From positions 1 through 64,000 of the forward strand of contig NZ_CP069004.1 of assembly GCF_016801775.1 (NCBI RefSeq): a stretch of 64,000 bases of DNA, given 5' to 3'. Within the stretch, counting starts at the first letter, position 1. Each line of letters begins with the position of its first letter. Below are positions 48,826 to 58,292 of this stretch, piece by piece. The stretch is from Sulfitobacter mediterraneus (GTDB lineage: Bacteria; Pseudomonadota; Alphaproteobacteria; Rhodobacterales; Rhodobacteraceae). Position numbers and translations under genes: made by a program. A model generated the notes under the pieces. The model was not told the DNA's origin, did no database searches, and worked only from the letters and a program-made list of their open reading frames with translations.

Positions 48826-49490
48826 TTGGCAAAATCTCGGGCCGCATCGAGTACCGTACCACGGATCATGTTCTGATCGACGTGCGCGGTGTTGGTTATC
48901 TGGTATATTGTTCCGAACGCACTTTGGCCGCTTTGCCCGGCGCGGGGCAGGTCGCCGCGCTTTATACCGATTTGCTGGTGCGCGAAGACGTGCTGCAACT
49001 CTTTGGATTTCAGACCTTGGTGGAAAAGGAATGGCACCGGCTGTTGACCTCTGTGCAAGGGGTCGGGGCAAAGGCATCGCTGGCGATCCTGGGCACGCTT
49101 GGCCCGGATGGGGTCAGCCGGGCCATTGCGCTTGGGGATTGGAATGCGGTTAAGGCGGCCAAAGGTGTTGGCCCCAAGATTGCGCAGCGCGTCGTGCTGG
49201 ATCTCAAAGACAAGGCGCCCAGCGTGATGGCGATGGGCGGCACCATGGCGCAGGCCCAAGGCGAAAGCGCGGCAGATTTTGACGTAATCGAAGCGGTATC
49301 GCCGGCCTCCCCACCAATGACACCGCCGAATGCCTCTGCGCAGGCCGAGGCGATGTCGGCGCTGGCCAACCTCGGGTATGCCCCCGGCGATGCAGCAGGG
49401 GCCGTGGCCCAGGCCGCCGGAGACCAAGAGGGCGCGGACACCCCCACATTGATCCGTGCGGCGTTGAAACTTCTGGCCCCCAAAGGGTAG
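48822..49490 (+). CDS. ruvA: Holliday junction helicase subunit RuvA
   Basis: A 222-residue protein with the N-terminal OB-fold ([21 protein letters not shown]), the HhH motifs in [17 protein letters not shown] and [20 protein letters not shown], and a C-terminal RuvB-binding domain ([16 protein letters not shown]). It binds four-way junctions and loads RuvB. Start overlaps ruvC. Confidence 0.96.
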   Translation: MIGKISGRIEYRTTDHVLIDVRGVGYLVYCSERTLAALPGAGQVAALYTDLLVREDVLQLFGFQTLVEKEWHRLLTSVQGVGAKASLAILGTLGPDGVSRAIALGDWNAVKAAKGVGPKIAQRVVLDLKDKAPSVMAMGGTMAQAQGESAADFDVIEAVSPASPPMTPPNASAQAEAMSALANLGYAPGDAAGAVAQAAGDQEGADTPTLIRAALKLLAPKG

Positions 49491-49530
49491 AGTGCAGACA
49501 ACGGCCCCGGCGCCGGTCCTGCTTGGATAA

Positions 49531-50553
49531 ATGATGACAGAAATAGACCCCACTGTTCGCCCCGAGGCGCTGCCGGAAGACTTTGACCGGGCTTTGCGTC
49601 CACAAATGCTGGACGAATTTGTCGGGCAGGCAGAGGCACGGGCAAACCTCAAGGTGTTTATCCAATCCGCCCGCCAACGCGGCGAGGCGATGGACCACAC
49701 CCTGTTTCACGGCCCCCCCGGCCTTGGCAAAACAACGCTGGCACAGATCATGGCGCGTGAATTGGGTGTTGGCTTTCGCATGACCTCTGGCCCTGTGCTG
49801 GCCAAGGCGGGCGATCTGGCCGCGATCCTGACCAACCTTGAAGCCCGCGACGTTTTGTTCATCGACGAAATTCACCGGCTCAACCCGGCCGTCGAAGAGG
49901 TGCTTTACCCCGCGCTTGAAGATTTTGAGCTGGATCTGGTGATCGGCGAAGGGCCCGCCGCCCGCACGGTGCGGATCGAACTGCAGCCCTTTACGCTGGT
50001 GGGGGCAACCACCCGTATGGGGCTTTTGACCACGCCGCTGCGTGACCGTTTCGGCATTCCCACCCGGCTCCAGTTCTACACCGAGGACGAGCTGTTCGTC
50101 ATCGTGGACCGCAACGCCCGCAAGCTGGGTGCCCCCGCTGATGAGGGCGGCGCCCGCGAGATCGCCAAACGCGCCCGCGGCACCCCGCGCATCGCGGGCC
50201 GTCTGCTGCGCCGGGTGGTCGATTTTGCCGTGGTCGAAGGGGACGGACGCGTGACCCGCGCATTGGCTGATATGGCGCTGACGCGGCTGGGGGTGGATCA
50301 CCTGGGCCTTGATGGTGCAGACCGGCGGTATCTGCGTTTGATTGCCGAAAATTACCAAGGCGGACCGGTGGGCATTGAGACCATGTCGGCAGCCCTGTCC
50401 GAAAGCCGCGATGCCCTGGAAGAGGTGATCGAGCCCTTCTTGTTGCAACAAGGGTTGATCCAGCGCACACCGCGCGGGCGGATGCTGGCGCAAAAAGCCT
50501 GGACGCATCTGGGCATGACACCGCCCAAATCGCAGAGCGATCTGTTTGGATGA
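49531..50553 (+). CDS. ruvB: Holliday junction DNA helicase RuvB
   Basis: A 340-residue AAA+ ATPase with Walker [10 protein letters not shown], Walker B FIDEIHRL, sensor 1 GATTRMG and a C-terminal winged helix ([22 protein letters not shown]). ATG at 49531 or the immediately following ATG is the start. It drives branch migration with RuvA. It follows ruvA by 40 bp. Confidence 0.97.
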   Translation: MMTEIDPTVRPEALPEDFDRALRPQMLDEFVGQAEARANLKVFIQSARQRGEAMDHTLFHGPPGLGKTTLAQIMARELGVGFRMTSGPVLAKAGDLAAILTNLEARDVLFIDEIHRLNPAVEEVLYPALEDFELDLVIGEGPAARTVRIELQPFTLVGATTRMGLLTTPLRDRFGIPTRLQFYTEDELFVIVDRNARKLGAPADEGGAREIAKRARGTPRIAGRLLRRVVDFAVVEGDGRVTRALADMALTRLGVDHLGLDGADRRYLRLIAENYQGGPVGIETMSAALSESRDALEEVIEPFLLQQGLIQRTPRGRMLAQKAWTHLGMTPPKSQSDLFG

Positions 50554-50582
50554 CAGGGCAGAAATGAGTTTTTAAGGGCCAA

Positions 50583-51212
50583 ATGAAGATGGATGCAGCG
50601 CAGATCGAAACCCTGTTCACCCGCAGTGATGGCAGCTTTGCCTTTGCGCGCTGGGGGCGGCCGGTGTGCCCCATTGTATTTGGCGTGGATGACGCCACGC
50701 TGGCGGTTGTGAAGGGTGCGATTGAGGCGACCTGCCAATTGGCGGGCCACGACATGGGAGAGATGGACGCCGAGTTGGGCAGCAATCTGATGATGTTCTT
50801 TTTCTCGGACTGGGCCGAATTGATCGAGGTGCCGGGCATGGACCGTCTGGTGCCGGATCTGGATCAGATGGTTGGGCGGCTGCAGGCCGCAGATGCCAAT
50901 CAATACCGGTTTTTCCGCTTTGATGAGGCGGGCGCGATCAAGGCCTGTTTCGTGTTTCTGCGCATGGACGACCATCTGGCCGATGTACCGGCGCAGACCC
51001 TTGCGCTCAGCCAGATCGTGCAATCCATGCTGCTATGGTCGGATGAGGCGTTTCAGGACCAAAGTCCGCTGGCCATCGCGGCGGACACCACGGTGCTGCG
51101 CCCCGATGTGGCGGCACTGATCCGCGCCGCTTATGATCCGGTTTTGCCCCATGCGGCGCAAGACCCCTCACATGCGCTGCGGCTGGCCGCGCGGGTTGGA
51201 GCGGTGCAATGA
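50583..51212 (+). CDS. conserved hypothetical protein between ruvB and ybgC
   Basis: A 209-residue soluble protein, no signal peptide or membrane helix. Visible features are FGVDDATLAVVKGAIEA, DAELGSNLMMFFFSDWAELIEVPGMDRLVPDL and FFRFDEAGAIKACFVFLRMD. I do not recognise a characterised family. Its stop overlaps the ybgC start as ATGA, so it is co-translated with ybgC, and its place between ruvB and the tol genes looks conserved in Rhodobacteraceae. Function unknown. Confidence 0.85.
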   Translation: MKMDAAQIETLFTRSDGSFAFARWGRPVCPIVFGVDDATLAVVKGAIEATCQLAGHDMGEMDAELGSNLMMFFFSDWAELIEVPGMDRLVPDLDQMVGRLQAADANQYRFFRFDEAGAIKACFVFLRMDDHLADVPAQTLALSQIVQSMLLWSDEAFQDQSPLAIAADTTVLRPDVAALIRAAYDPVLPHAAQDPSHALRLAARVGAVQ

Positions 51213-51607
51213 GCCACAGTTTTCCTGTGCGGGTGTTCTACGAGGACACCGATATGGCGGGCATCGTCTATTACGCCAACTATCTGCGTTATATTGAGCG
51301 GGCCCGATCCGACATTGTCGAGCAGATGGGCGTCGACCAACGCAGCATGCGCGATGAGGATCTTGTGTTCGTGATCACACGGGTTGAGGCGGACTATCTT
51401 GGCTCTGGCCGCTTTGGCGACCGGCTTGAGGTGCGCACCAGCCATCACGGCAAAGGCGCGACGCGCTGGATCTTTGATCAGGAGGTGCTGCGGGGGGACG
51501 AGGTGATTTTTCGCGCCAAGGTTACGGCGGTCTGCATGACAACCGCCGGAAAACCGACCCGTTTGCCAGCAAAACTTCGCTCAATGCTGGCCGATCCGGC
51601 GGAATAA
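51209..51607 (+). CDS. ybgC: YbgC-type acyl-CoA thioesterase, Tol-Pal associated
   Basis: A 132-residue hot-dog-fold thioesterase. The catalytic motif is YEDTDMAGIVYYANYLRY near residues 11-28. YbgC hydrolyses short acyl-CoA esters and, in E. coli, interacts with phospholipid-synthesis enzymes; it is regularly the first gene of tol-pal operons. It overlaps the upstream gene by four bases. Confidence 0.94.
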   Translation: MSHSFPVRVFYEDTDMAGIVYYANYLRYIERARSDIVEQMGVDQRSMRDEDLVFVITRVEADYLGSGRFGDRLEVRTSHHGKGATRWIFDQEVLRGDEVIFRAKVTAVCMTTAGKPTRLPAKLRSMLADPAE

Positions 51608-51723
51608 GGCCGTTGCACTAGCTTTCACTCTTGCACTTCGCTAGATTCAGGCGAAATGGAGCCTTGAAAACAGGGCCCTTGAGGCAGCACGCCGTGTAAA
51701 CGGCACAAATATGAGCGGGAAAA

Positions 51724-52419
51724 ATGGAAGCAGAAACGCTGGCATTGGCGCAGGAGATTGATTTCTCCATGTGGGGTCTGTTTGCGCGGGCCACGCTGAC
51801 GGTGAAACTTGTGATGATCATGCTGATCATCGCTTCGTTCTGGTCTTGGTCGATCATCATCCAGAAATTGATCCAATATCGCAGCGCTCGAAGCGAGGCC
51901 GCGCGGTTTGATCGGGCGTTCTGGTCGGGGGAGCCGCTGGATGGATTGTTTGACACCATTGGCGCAGATCCCGATGGCCCGTCGGAGAAGATTTTTGCGG
52001 CAGGCATGTCGGAATGGCGCCGTTCGCACCGCGATGATGGCGGGTTGATCCCCGGTGCCACGGCCCGCATTGACCGCAGCATGGATGTGGCCATCGCCAA
52101 GGAGGCCGAGCGCCTGCAAAAAGGCCTGACGGTGCTGGCAACAGTCGGGTCATCCGCGCCTTTCATCGGTCTTTTCGGGACGGTGATCGGCATCATGAAC
52201 GCCTTTATCGAAATCGCGGAACAACAAAACACCAACCTCGCCGTGGTGGCCCCCGGCATTGCCGAGGCGCTTTTGGCGACGGGTCTTGGTCTGCTTGCCG
52301 CGATTCCGGCGGTTATTTTCTACAACAAGCTTTCGGCAGACAGTGACCGGGTGCTGGGCACACATGAGGCTTTTGCCGATGAATTTGCCACGATCCTGTC
52401 ACGCCAGTTGGACAGCTGA
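51724..52419 (+). CDS. tolQ: Tol-Pal system protein TolQ
   Basis: A 231-residue inner-membrane protein of the ExbB/TolQ/MotA family. Three membrane segments are seen near 20-42, about 135-160 (LATVGSSAPFIGLFGTVIGIM) and about 175-200 (IAEALLATGLGLLAAIPAVIFYNK). With TolR it converts proton-motive force into movement of TolA during outer-membrane constriction. It starts a run tolQ-tolR-tolA-tolB-pal-cpoB. Confidence 0.96.
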   Translation: MEAETLALAQEIDFSMWGLFARATLTVKLVMIMLIIASFWSWSIIIQKLIQYRSARSEAARFDRAFWSGEPLDGLFDTIGADPDGPSEKIFAAGMSEWRRSHRDDGGLIPGATARIDRSMDVAIAKEAERLQKGLTVLATVGSSAPFIGLFGTVIGIMNAFIEIAEQQNTNLAVVAPGIAEALLATGLGLLAAIPAVIFYNKLSADSDRVLGTHEAFADEFATILSRQLDS

Positions 52420-52422
52420 CAG

Positions 52423-52902
52423 ATGGGCGCAGGTGTAGTCAAAAAGCAAGGCGGGGGCGGACGCGGCCGCAGGCGTGGCCGGGTTCAGCCGATGTCAGAG
52501 ATCAACGTGACGCCTTTCGTGGATGTCATGCTGGTGCTTTTGATCATCTTCATGGTTGCTGCCCCCTTGCTGACGGTTGGGGTGCCGGTTGAACTGCCCA
52601 AGACCGCCGCAGGCGCATTGCCTGCCGATCAGGAAGAGCCGCTGACCGTGACCATCACCGCCGAGGGCGCCGTTCAGATCCAGACCACGCAGGTGGAACG
52701 GGCCGCGCTTGTCACGCGACTGCGGGCCATCGCGGCAGAGCGCACCAGCGACCGCGTGTTCCTGCGGGCGGATGGCAAGGTGCCTTACAGCGCCGTGATG
52801 GAGATCATGGGCGCACTGAATGCAGGCGGGTTTTCCAACATCGGTTTGGTGACGGATATTGGCGGTCCGGCGCTGGACGGCGACGTTGCATCGGGGAACT
52901 AG
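52423..52902 (+). CDS. tolR: Tol-Pal system protein TolR
   Basis: A 159-residue ExbD/TolR protein with a basic N-terminus (GRGRRRGRVQ), the conserved PMSEINVTPFVDVMLVLLI segment whose aspartate lies in the single membrane helix (about 28-48), and a periplasmic domain ending near ALDGDVASGN. It is the stator partner of TolQ. It starts 3 bp after tolQ. Confidence 0.96.
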   Translation: MGAGVVKKQGGGGRGRRRGRVQPMSEINVTPFVDVMLVLLIIFMVAAPLLTVGVPVELPKTAAGALPADQEEPLTVTITAEGAVQIQTTQVERAALVTRLRAIAAERTSDRVFLRADGKVPYSAVMEIMGALNAGGFSNIGLVTDIGGPALDGDVASGN

Positions 52903-52905
52903 GCG

Positions 52906-54018
52906 GTGCATGCCGGGCATTATATCTCTGGCGCAGGCCACATTGGCCTGATTGGCTGGTTGCTTTTGGGTGGTGTGTTCCAGTCAGAGCCTTTGCCGTT
53001 TGAAATGACTGAGGTCTCGGTGATCACCGGCGCGGAATTTGAGGCAATGCTGGCCGCCCGGCAAGCGCCGGATGCGCCAACAGAGGTGGCCCAACCTGCC
53101 GCACCCGAGGTGACACCAGACGCGCCCGAGATTGCGGCAACGCCGGATCAGGCGATTGAGCAGCCCAAACCCATTCCAACGGAAACGCCGCCCGCCGATC
53201 CGGCCCCCGAGGTGACAGAGCAAGCCGCCCTTCCACCCGAGGCCGAAGTCGCAGACACCCCGCCGGAACTGGATCAACCCAGCGGCGATGTGGCCGTGAT
53301 CATCCCGGATTTGGCGCCGCGTTCCGTGCCGCGCCCTGTGCCACGTGTCGCGCCCGAACCGGTGGCCCAACCCGCACCGGAGGCGGCGCCTGATCCGGTT
53401 GCGCAAGAGGCCGTGACGCCGGAGCCTGCTGCCGAAGCGCCGCCCGAGGAGCCGCAAGAGGCCACCGCGCCGGAAGAGGCGACAACGGAAATTGTGACCG
53501 AAGCGACCCAGGCGCCCAAAGCCTCGCCGCGCCCGCCGGGAAGACGGCCTGCTGCGCCCAAGCCGCAGGTGGCGGCCGCCAAGCCCGAGCCGGAAAGCGG
53601 CAGCAGCGAAGACGCCGACGCCGCCGCGATTGCAGCAGCGGTTGCCGCTGCGCAAGCACCGGCAGAAACCCCCAAACCCGCCGCGCCCAGCGGTCCGCCC
53701 TTGACCGCAGGTGAAAAGGAAGACCTGCGCGTTGCGGTCAGCAGCTGTTGGAACGTGGGTTCGCTGTCTACCGCCGCCTTGCAGACGACGGTGGTCGTCA
53801 GTGTCGAAATGGCGCAGAACGGCAAACCGATTGTCGGGTCGATCCGTATGGAGGGCAGCTCCGGCGGGACGGCGGCCTCGGCCAAGCAGGCCTTTGAGGC
53901 AGCCCGCCGCGCGATCATCCGCTGCGGGTCGAAAGGATATGATCTGCCAGCAGACAAATACGGCCAGTGGCAAAGCATTGAGATGACCTTCAATCCCGAA
54001 AAGATGCGGGTCAAATGA
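52906..54018 (+). CDS. tolA: TolA-like cell envelope integrity protein
   Basis: A 370-residue protein starting at GTG 52906, three bases after tolR. A membrane helix (about 9-26) is followed by a long Pro/Ala/Glu-rich periplasmic spacer (about 45-265) and a C-terminal TolA/TonB-like domain with two cysteines (SSCWNVGS and IIRCGSKG). It ends MTFNPEKMRVK. It bridges the inner membrane to Pal/TolB. Its stop codon overlaps a downstream micro-ORF that repeats the end of this domain. Confidence 0.93.
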   Translation: MHAGHYISGAGHIGLIGWLLLGGVFQSEPLPFEMTEVSVITGAEFEAMLAARQAPDAPTEVAQPAAPEVTPDAPEIAATPDQAIEQPKPIPTETPPADPAPEVTEQAALPPEAEVADTPPELDQPSGDVAVIIPDLAPRSVPRPVPRVAPEPVAQPAPEAAPDPVAQEAVTPEPAAEAPPEEPQEATAPEEATTEIVTEATQAPKASPRPPGRRPAAPKPQVAAAKPEPESGSSEDADAAAIAAAVAAAQAPAETPKPAAPSGPPLTAGEKEDLRVAVSSCWNVGSLSTAALQTTVVVSVEMAQNGKPIVGSIRMEGSSGGTAASAKQAFEAARRAIIRCGSKGYDLPADKYGQWQSIEMTFNPEKMRVK

Positions 54019-54149
54019 TGGGAAATTTGTATCTCGTTGCAGCGGCGTTCCGCCATGGTGTCATTGCGGGCAAACTTCCCCTCGAAAACCGCCGCAATTG
54101 GCGGAATAGTAAGATCACGTTCAATCCCGAAAGGATGCGTATCAGATGA
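54018..54149 (+). pseudogene. 43-codon ORF, decayed duplicate of the tolA 3' end
   Basis: An open frame of 43 residues fills the tolA-tolB gap. It begins at an ATG formed with the tolA stop (TGATG) and ends in TGA overlapping the tolB ATG (ATGA). Its last residues, [12 protein letters not shown], parallel the TolA end EMTFNPEKMRVK, and the preceding LPLENRRNW matches LPADKYGQW. The upstream half has no clear equivalent. At the DNA level 54140-region and tolA end share TTCAATCCCGAAA plus GATGCG. It looks like a relic of a tandem duplication that still keeps translational coupling to tolB; whether it is translated is unknown. Confidence 0.65.
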
Positions 54150-55480
54150 GTGTCAGGTTTACGTTGAAATGTCTTGCCGCGGCTGTGGCGATCTTTGGAT
54201 TTCAGGCCGGCGGGGCATTGGCCCAGCAGGGGCCGTTGCGTATTGAAATCACCGAGGGTGTGATTGAACCCTTGCCCTTTGCAGTGCCCAGCTTTCAACC
54301 AGAAAGCGCCGAGGCCGGACAGATGGCCAATGACCTGGCGCGCGTGGTCTCAGATGACCTGACCGGCACAGGGTTGTTCCGGGAAATTCCCGCCTCTGCG
54401 TTTATCTCGACAGTCAGCGATTTTAACGCGCCGGTGCAATATGCCGATTGGAAGGCAATCAACGCGCAGGCCTTGGTCACAGGCGCGGTGAACGTGCAAG
54501 GCAACAGCCTGACCGTCAAGTTCCGCCTTTATGATGTGTTCTCAGGCGCCGAGTTGGGCAGCGGATTGCAGTTTTCCGGCACAACCGAGGGCTGGCGGCG
54601 CATGGCACATAAGGTGGCCGATGCGGTTTATAGCCGGATCACCGGCGAAGGCGGCTATTTTGACAGCCGCGTGGTCTTTGTATCCGAGACCGGCCCGAAA
54701 GATGCCCGCAAGAAACGCCTCGCGGTGATGGATTATGACGGCGCGAATGTGCAGTACCTCACGGACAGCGGTTCCATCGTGCTGGCACCGCGGTTCTCAC
54801 CCACGGGCGACCGGGTGCTTTATACATCTTACGAAACCGGCTTTCCGCGGATCTATGTGCTGGATGTCGGCTCGGTGCAGCGGCGCGTTCTGGAAAGTGC
54901 CGACGGCACCATGAGCTTTGCACCCCGGTTTTCCCCATCGGGGCAAACGGTGGTGTTTTCGATCTCGCAGGGCGGCAACACTGACATCTACAGCATGGAC
55001 ATTGCCAGTGGCCAATCCGTGCGCCTGACCAACACACCGGCCATTGAGACCGCGCCCAGCTATTCGCCAGACGGCGGGCGCATCGTGTTCGAAAGCGACC
55101 GGTCCGGCACGCAGCAGCTTTATATCATGCCCGCGACCGGCGGCGAGGCGACGCGCATTTCTTTTGGCGAGGGGCGTTATGGTACGCCGGTCTGGTCACC
55201 GCGTGGTGACCTGATCGCCTTTACCAAACAGAACAAAGGCCGTTTCCATATCGGCGTCATGCGCACCGATGGCTCCGAAGAGCGGCTTTTGACGGCATCT
55301 TTCCTCGATGAGGGGCCGACATGGGCACCCAACGGTCGGGTGTTGATGTTTGCCCGCGAGACTCAAGGGGCAAGCGGTTCATCGACGCTCTATTCGGTGG
55401 ATGTCTCTGGCCGCAATCTGCGTCCGGTGCGCACACCCGAAGGCGGGTCCGACCCATCGTGGTCTCCCCTGCAAAAGTGA
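54146..55480 (+). CDS. tolB: Tol-Pal system beta-propeller protein TolB
   Basis: A 444-residue periplasmic protein with a Sec signal peptide (about 1-27, ending GGALAQQ). An N-terminal alpha/beta domain (to about 160) is followed by a six-bladed propeller with repeated FSPxGxxVxF motifs ([48 protein letters not shown]). It binds Pal and TolA. Its ATG overlaps the stop of the micro-ORF described above. Confidence 0.96.
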   Translation: MSVRFTLKCLAAAVAIFGFQAGGALAQQGPLRIEITEGVIEPLPFAVPSFQPESAEAGQMANDLARVVSDDLTGTGLFREIPASAFISTVSDFNAPVQYADWKAINAQALVTGAVNVQGNSLTVKFRLYDVFSGAELGSGLQFSGTTEGWRRMAHKVADAVYSRITGEGGYFDSRVVFVSETGPKDARKKRLAVMDYDGANVQYLTDSGSIVLAPRFSPTGDRVLYTSYETGFPRIYVLDVGSVQRRVLESADGTMSFAPRFSPSGQTVVFSISQGGNTDIYSMDIASGQSVRLTNTPAIETAPSYSPDGGRIVFESDRSGTQQLYIMPATGGEATRISFGEGRYGTPVWSPRGDLIAFTKQNKGRFHIGVMRTDGSEERLLTASFLDEGPTWAPNGRVLMFARETQGASGSSTLYSVDVSGRNLRPVRTPEGGSDPSWSPLQK

Positions 55481-55571
55481 TCGGCCCGGTGCGGGAAAAA
55501 ATTTCAATGCCCGCGCGGCCTGTGTTAAACATCAATCAAACAACAAAAACGCCACCCATGAGAGGCAGACC

Positions 55572-56093
55572 ATGAAACGCATTACGACAAGCACGATCCT
55601 GATCGCAACCTTGGCCGTGTCGGCCTGTACCAATCCGGGCCGTTTTGGCGGTGAGGATGGCACCTATGTCGGCTCCGCCGCGCCTGTGAATACCGGCATT
55701 GTGCCGGGCAGTGCCAATGATCCGGCTTCAACGGCCTATTTCCAGCAGGCCATCGGCGACCGGGTGCTGTTCGAGGTGGACCAGTCCAACCTGACGGCCA
55801 CGGGCCGCGCCACATTGGACGGCCAAGCCACGTGGCTTTTGACCAACAGCGACTATCAGGCGGTGATCGAAGGCCATGCCGATGAACAAGGCACGCGGGA
55901 GTATAACCTCGCGCTTGGCGAACGCCGCGCCAATGCGGCCCGCGAATATCTGGTGTCCAAGGGCGTGCCAGCATCGCGTCTGCGGGTTGTCAGCTATGGC
56001 AAAGAACGGCCGATCGAGGTGTGTTCGAACGAGGCCTGCTATGCCAAGAACCGCCGTGCGGTTACAGTGCTTGCTGGTGGTTTGACCAGCTAA
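55572..56093 (+). CDS. pal: peptidoglycan-associated lipoprotein Pal
   Basis: A 173-residue outer-membrane lipoprotein. The start is ATG 55572 with GAGGCAG upstream. The lipobox is LAVSAC with Cys19. A short linker leads to an OmpA-like peptidoglycan-binding domain (VLFEVDQSNLTATGRATL, EGHADEQGTREYNLALGERRA, VVSYGKERP). It anchors the outer membrane to peptidoglycan with TolB. Confidence 0.97.
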   Translation: MKRITTSTILIATLAVSACTNPGRFGGEDGTYVGSAAPVNTGIVPGSANDPASTAYFQQAIGDRVLFEVDQSNLTATGRATLDGQATWLLTNSDYQAVIEGHADEQGTREYNLALGERRANAAREYLVSKGVPASRLRVVSYGKERPIEVCSNEACYAKNRRAVTVLAGGLTS

Positions 56094-56107
56094 CCGAAGG
56101 GAAGAAC

Positions 56108-56935
56108 ATGACAGTGGCAATTCTACGCGGTGCGATCCTCGGGCTTTTGCTCTGCCCTGCTGTGGCAATGGCCCAGGATGATCAGACACTGGCCGATGTG
56201 CGCCAGGAACTGAACGTGCTGTTTGTCGAGGTGCAAAAGCTCAAGCGGGAGCTGTCAACAACGGGCGGCGCGTCGGTCAATGCTGCCGGCGTGAGCGTGC
56301 TGGAACGTGTCGGCGCGATGGAAAGCGAATTGCAGCGCCTGACTTCCAAAACCGAAGAGCTGGAAAACCGCATCAACCGCATTGTTGCCGATGGCACCAA
56401 CCGGATCGGCGATCTGGAATTCCGCTTGGTTGAGCTTGAAGGGGGCGATCTGTCCGCATTGGGTGAGACAACCACCTTGGGCGGCGACACGCAAACCTCT
56501 GTATCGGCGCCGATCACCGCGCCCTCAACGCCCACAGATCAGGCATCGCTTGCCATTGGCGAAGCGGATGATTTCAAGCGGGCGCAGGAGGTGCTCGCCT
56601 CCGGTGACTTTCGCACCGCCGCAGACCTCTTTGCGACCTTCAATCAGACCTATCCGGGCGGACCACTAGCCGCAGAGGCCGAATTGCGCCGCGGCGAGGC
56701 ACTGACCGCGCTGGGCGACACCCGAGAGGCCGCCCGCGCATTCCTCGCCAGTTTTAGCACCGAACCCGAAGGGCCGATGGCCCCGCATTCCCTTTATGAG
56801 CTTGGCAGTGCCCTCGCGGATCTTGGCCAAACCCAGGAGGCCTGCGTGACACTCAGTGAAATTGGTGTGCGTTTCCCCAACAGCCCCATGGTGGCCCAAG
56901 CCGAACAGCGTCGGCAGACCATCGGCTGTTCCTGA
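56108..56935 (+). CDS. cpoB: cell division coordinator CpoB (YbgF)
   Basis: A 275-residue periplasmic protein starting at ATG 56108 with GAAGGGAAG upstream. A signal peptide ends near AMAQDD, followed by a coiled-coil trimerisation segment (about 35-95, LFVEVQKLKREL and LTSKTEELENRINRI) and TPR repeats (from about 155). It links Tol activity to peptidoglycan synthesis during division. It ends five bases before tilS. Confidence 0.93.
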   Translation: MTVAILRGAILGLLLCPAVAMAQDDQTLADVRQELNVLFVEVQKLKRELSTTGGASVNAAGVSVLERVGAMESELQRLTSKTEELENRINRIVADGTNRIGDLEFRLVELEGGDLSALGETTTLGGDTQTSVSAPITAPSTPTDQASLAIGEADDFKRAQEVLASGDFRTAADLFATFNQTYPGGPLAAEAELRRGEALTALGDTREAARAFLASFSTEPEGPMAPHSLYELGSALADLGQTQEACVTLSEIGVRFPNSPMVAQAEQRRQTIGCS

Positions 56936-56939
56936 GCGG

Positions 56940-58196
56940 ATGTTCACACGCCTGACACAGCAGGTTTCGGATGCGTTCCTTCCACATCCACCTGCGGTGA
57001 CGGGCGTTGCAGTGTCAGGCGGCGGCGATTCCGTTGCGCTTTTGCACCTGATGCATGGATTTTCCACATTGCACGGCACCAAAGTGCGGGCCGTTACGGT
57101 CAATCACGGCCTGCGCCCCGAGGCCGAAGCCGAGGCAAAATCAGTCGCCGATTTTTGTGAACGCCACGGCATTGCCCATGACACCCTGTATTGGAAGGGG
57201 TGGGACGGCACCGGCAATCTGCAAAACGAAGCCCGCAAGGCGCGGTATGAGCTGATTGCGGGTTGGACAAAACAACATGAGATTTCGACAGTTGCGCTGG
57301 GCCATACCGCGGATGATCAGGCGGAAACGCTGCTCATGCGGCTGGCGCGGCGGGCCGGGGTGGATGGCCTTTCGGGTATGGCGCCACGTATCACCCGCCA
57401 CAGCGTCATTTGGGTGCGGCCGCTTTTGCGGGCCAGCCGGACGGATCTGCGGGATTACCTGCTGCACCAAAATATCAAATGGATCGAAGACCCAAGCAAC
57501 GAAGATGCCACATTTGAACGGGTTCGCATGCGCGAGGCGCTCAAGCTATTGGAACCTTTGGGCATTGACGCCCAAGGGCTATCGCAAGTGGCTGGTCAGA
57601 TGGCCGAGGCGCGTAAGGCGCTGAATTGGCAAAGCTTTCTCGTGGCGCGGGATATCGTGACGATTGATGCAGGGGCGGTGGTCATAGAGGAACGGCAGCT
57701 GCGGGTGCAACCTGATGAGATCCAGCGCCGCCTGATTGTTCAAGCGCTCAACTGGATCAGCGGAGAGGATTACCCGGCGCGGCGCGGCGCGGTCAGCGCG
57801 TTGATGAGCGCAATGCGCAAAGGGCAGGCGGGAACGGCGGATGGATGCCAGTTGCGCCGTGTGGGCGGCGAGATCTGGATCTTCAGAGAATACAAGCCCG
57901 CCAGTGCGATCACCACCCCGGTTCAAGATCTTTGGGACGGTCGTTGGACGCTGGCAAATGACGGTGCCGCACAAAATATCGACGGGTTGCATATCGGGGT
58001 GCTGGGCGATCACGGGCTGGCCCAATGCCCCAATTGGCGCGAAACGGGCCGCCCGCACCCGGTCCTGTTGTCAACGCCTGCGGTCTGGCGCGGCAATGAA
58101 CTTGTCGCGGCCCCTCTTGCTGGCTACGGCCAAAACTGGCATGCGGAGGTCGACGGCGGCGCAGAGTCCTTCTACGGCGCATTATTATCGCATTGA
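56940..58196 (+). CDS. tilS: tRNA(Ile)-lysidine synthetase TilS
   Basis: A 418-residue N-type ATP pyrophosphatase with the P-loop SGGGDS at residues 26-31 and GHTADDQAET and MAPRI-type motifs. It modifies C34 of the tRNA-Ile that reads AUA. The start is ATG 56940, close behind cpoB; a frame that starts earlier lies inside cpoB. It is followed by ftsH, a very common pairing. Confidence 0.94.
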   Translation: MFTRLTQQVSDAFLPHPPAVTGVAVSGGGDSVALLHLMHGFSTLHGTKVRAVTVNHGLRPEAEAEAKSVADFCERHGIAHDTLYWKGWDGTGNLQNEARKARYELIAGWTKQHEISTVALGHTADDQAETLLMRLARRAGVDGLSGMAPRITRHSVIWVRPLLRASRTDLRDYLLHQNIKWIEDPSNEDATFERVRMREALKLLEPLGIDAQGLSQVAGQMAEARKALNWQSFLVARDIVTIDAGAVVIEERQLRVQPDEIQRRLIVQALNWISGEDYPARRGAVSALMSAMRKGQAGTADGCQLRRVGGEIWIFREYKPASAITTPVQDLWDGRWTLANDGAAQNIDGLHIGVLGDHGLAQCPNWRETGRPHPVLLSTPAVWRGNELVAAPLAGYGQNWHAEVDGGAESFYGALLSH

Positions 58197-58292
58197 ACAT
58201 GAGCGCATCATCTCTATCTTAGTATGGTGTCCGCGCCATTTCGGTGTGACCTGGGGGTTCGCGCATCCGCGCAACCCGAAGAAATTGGGAGA

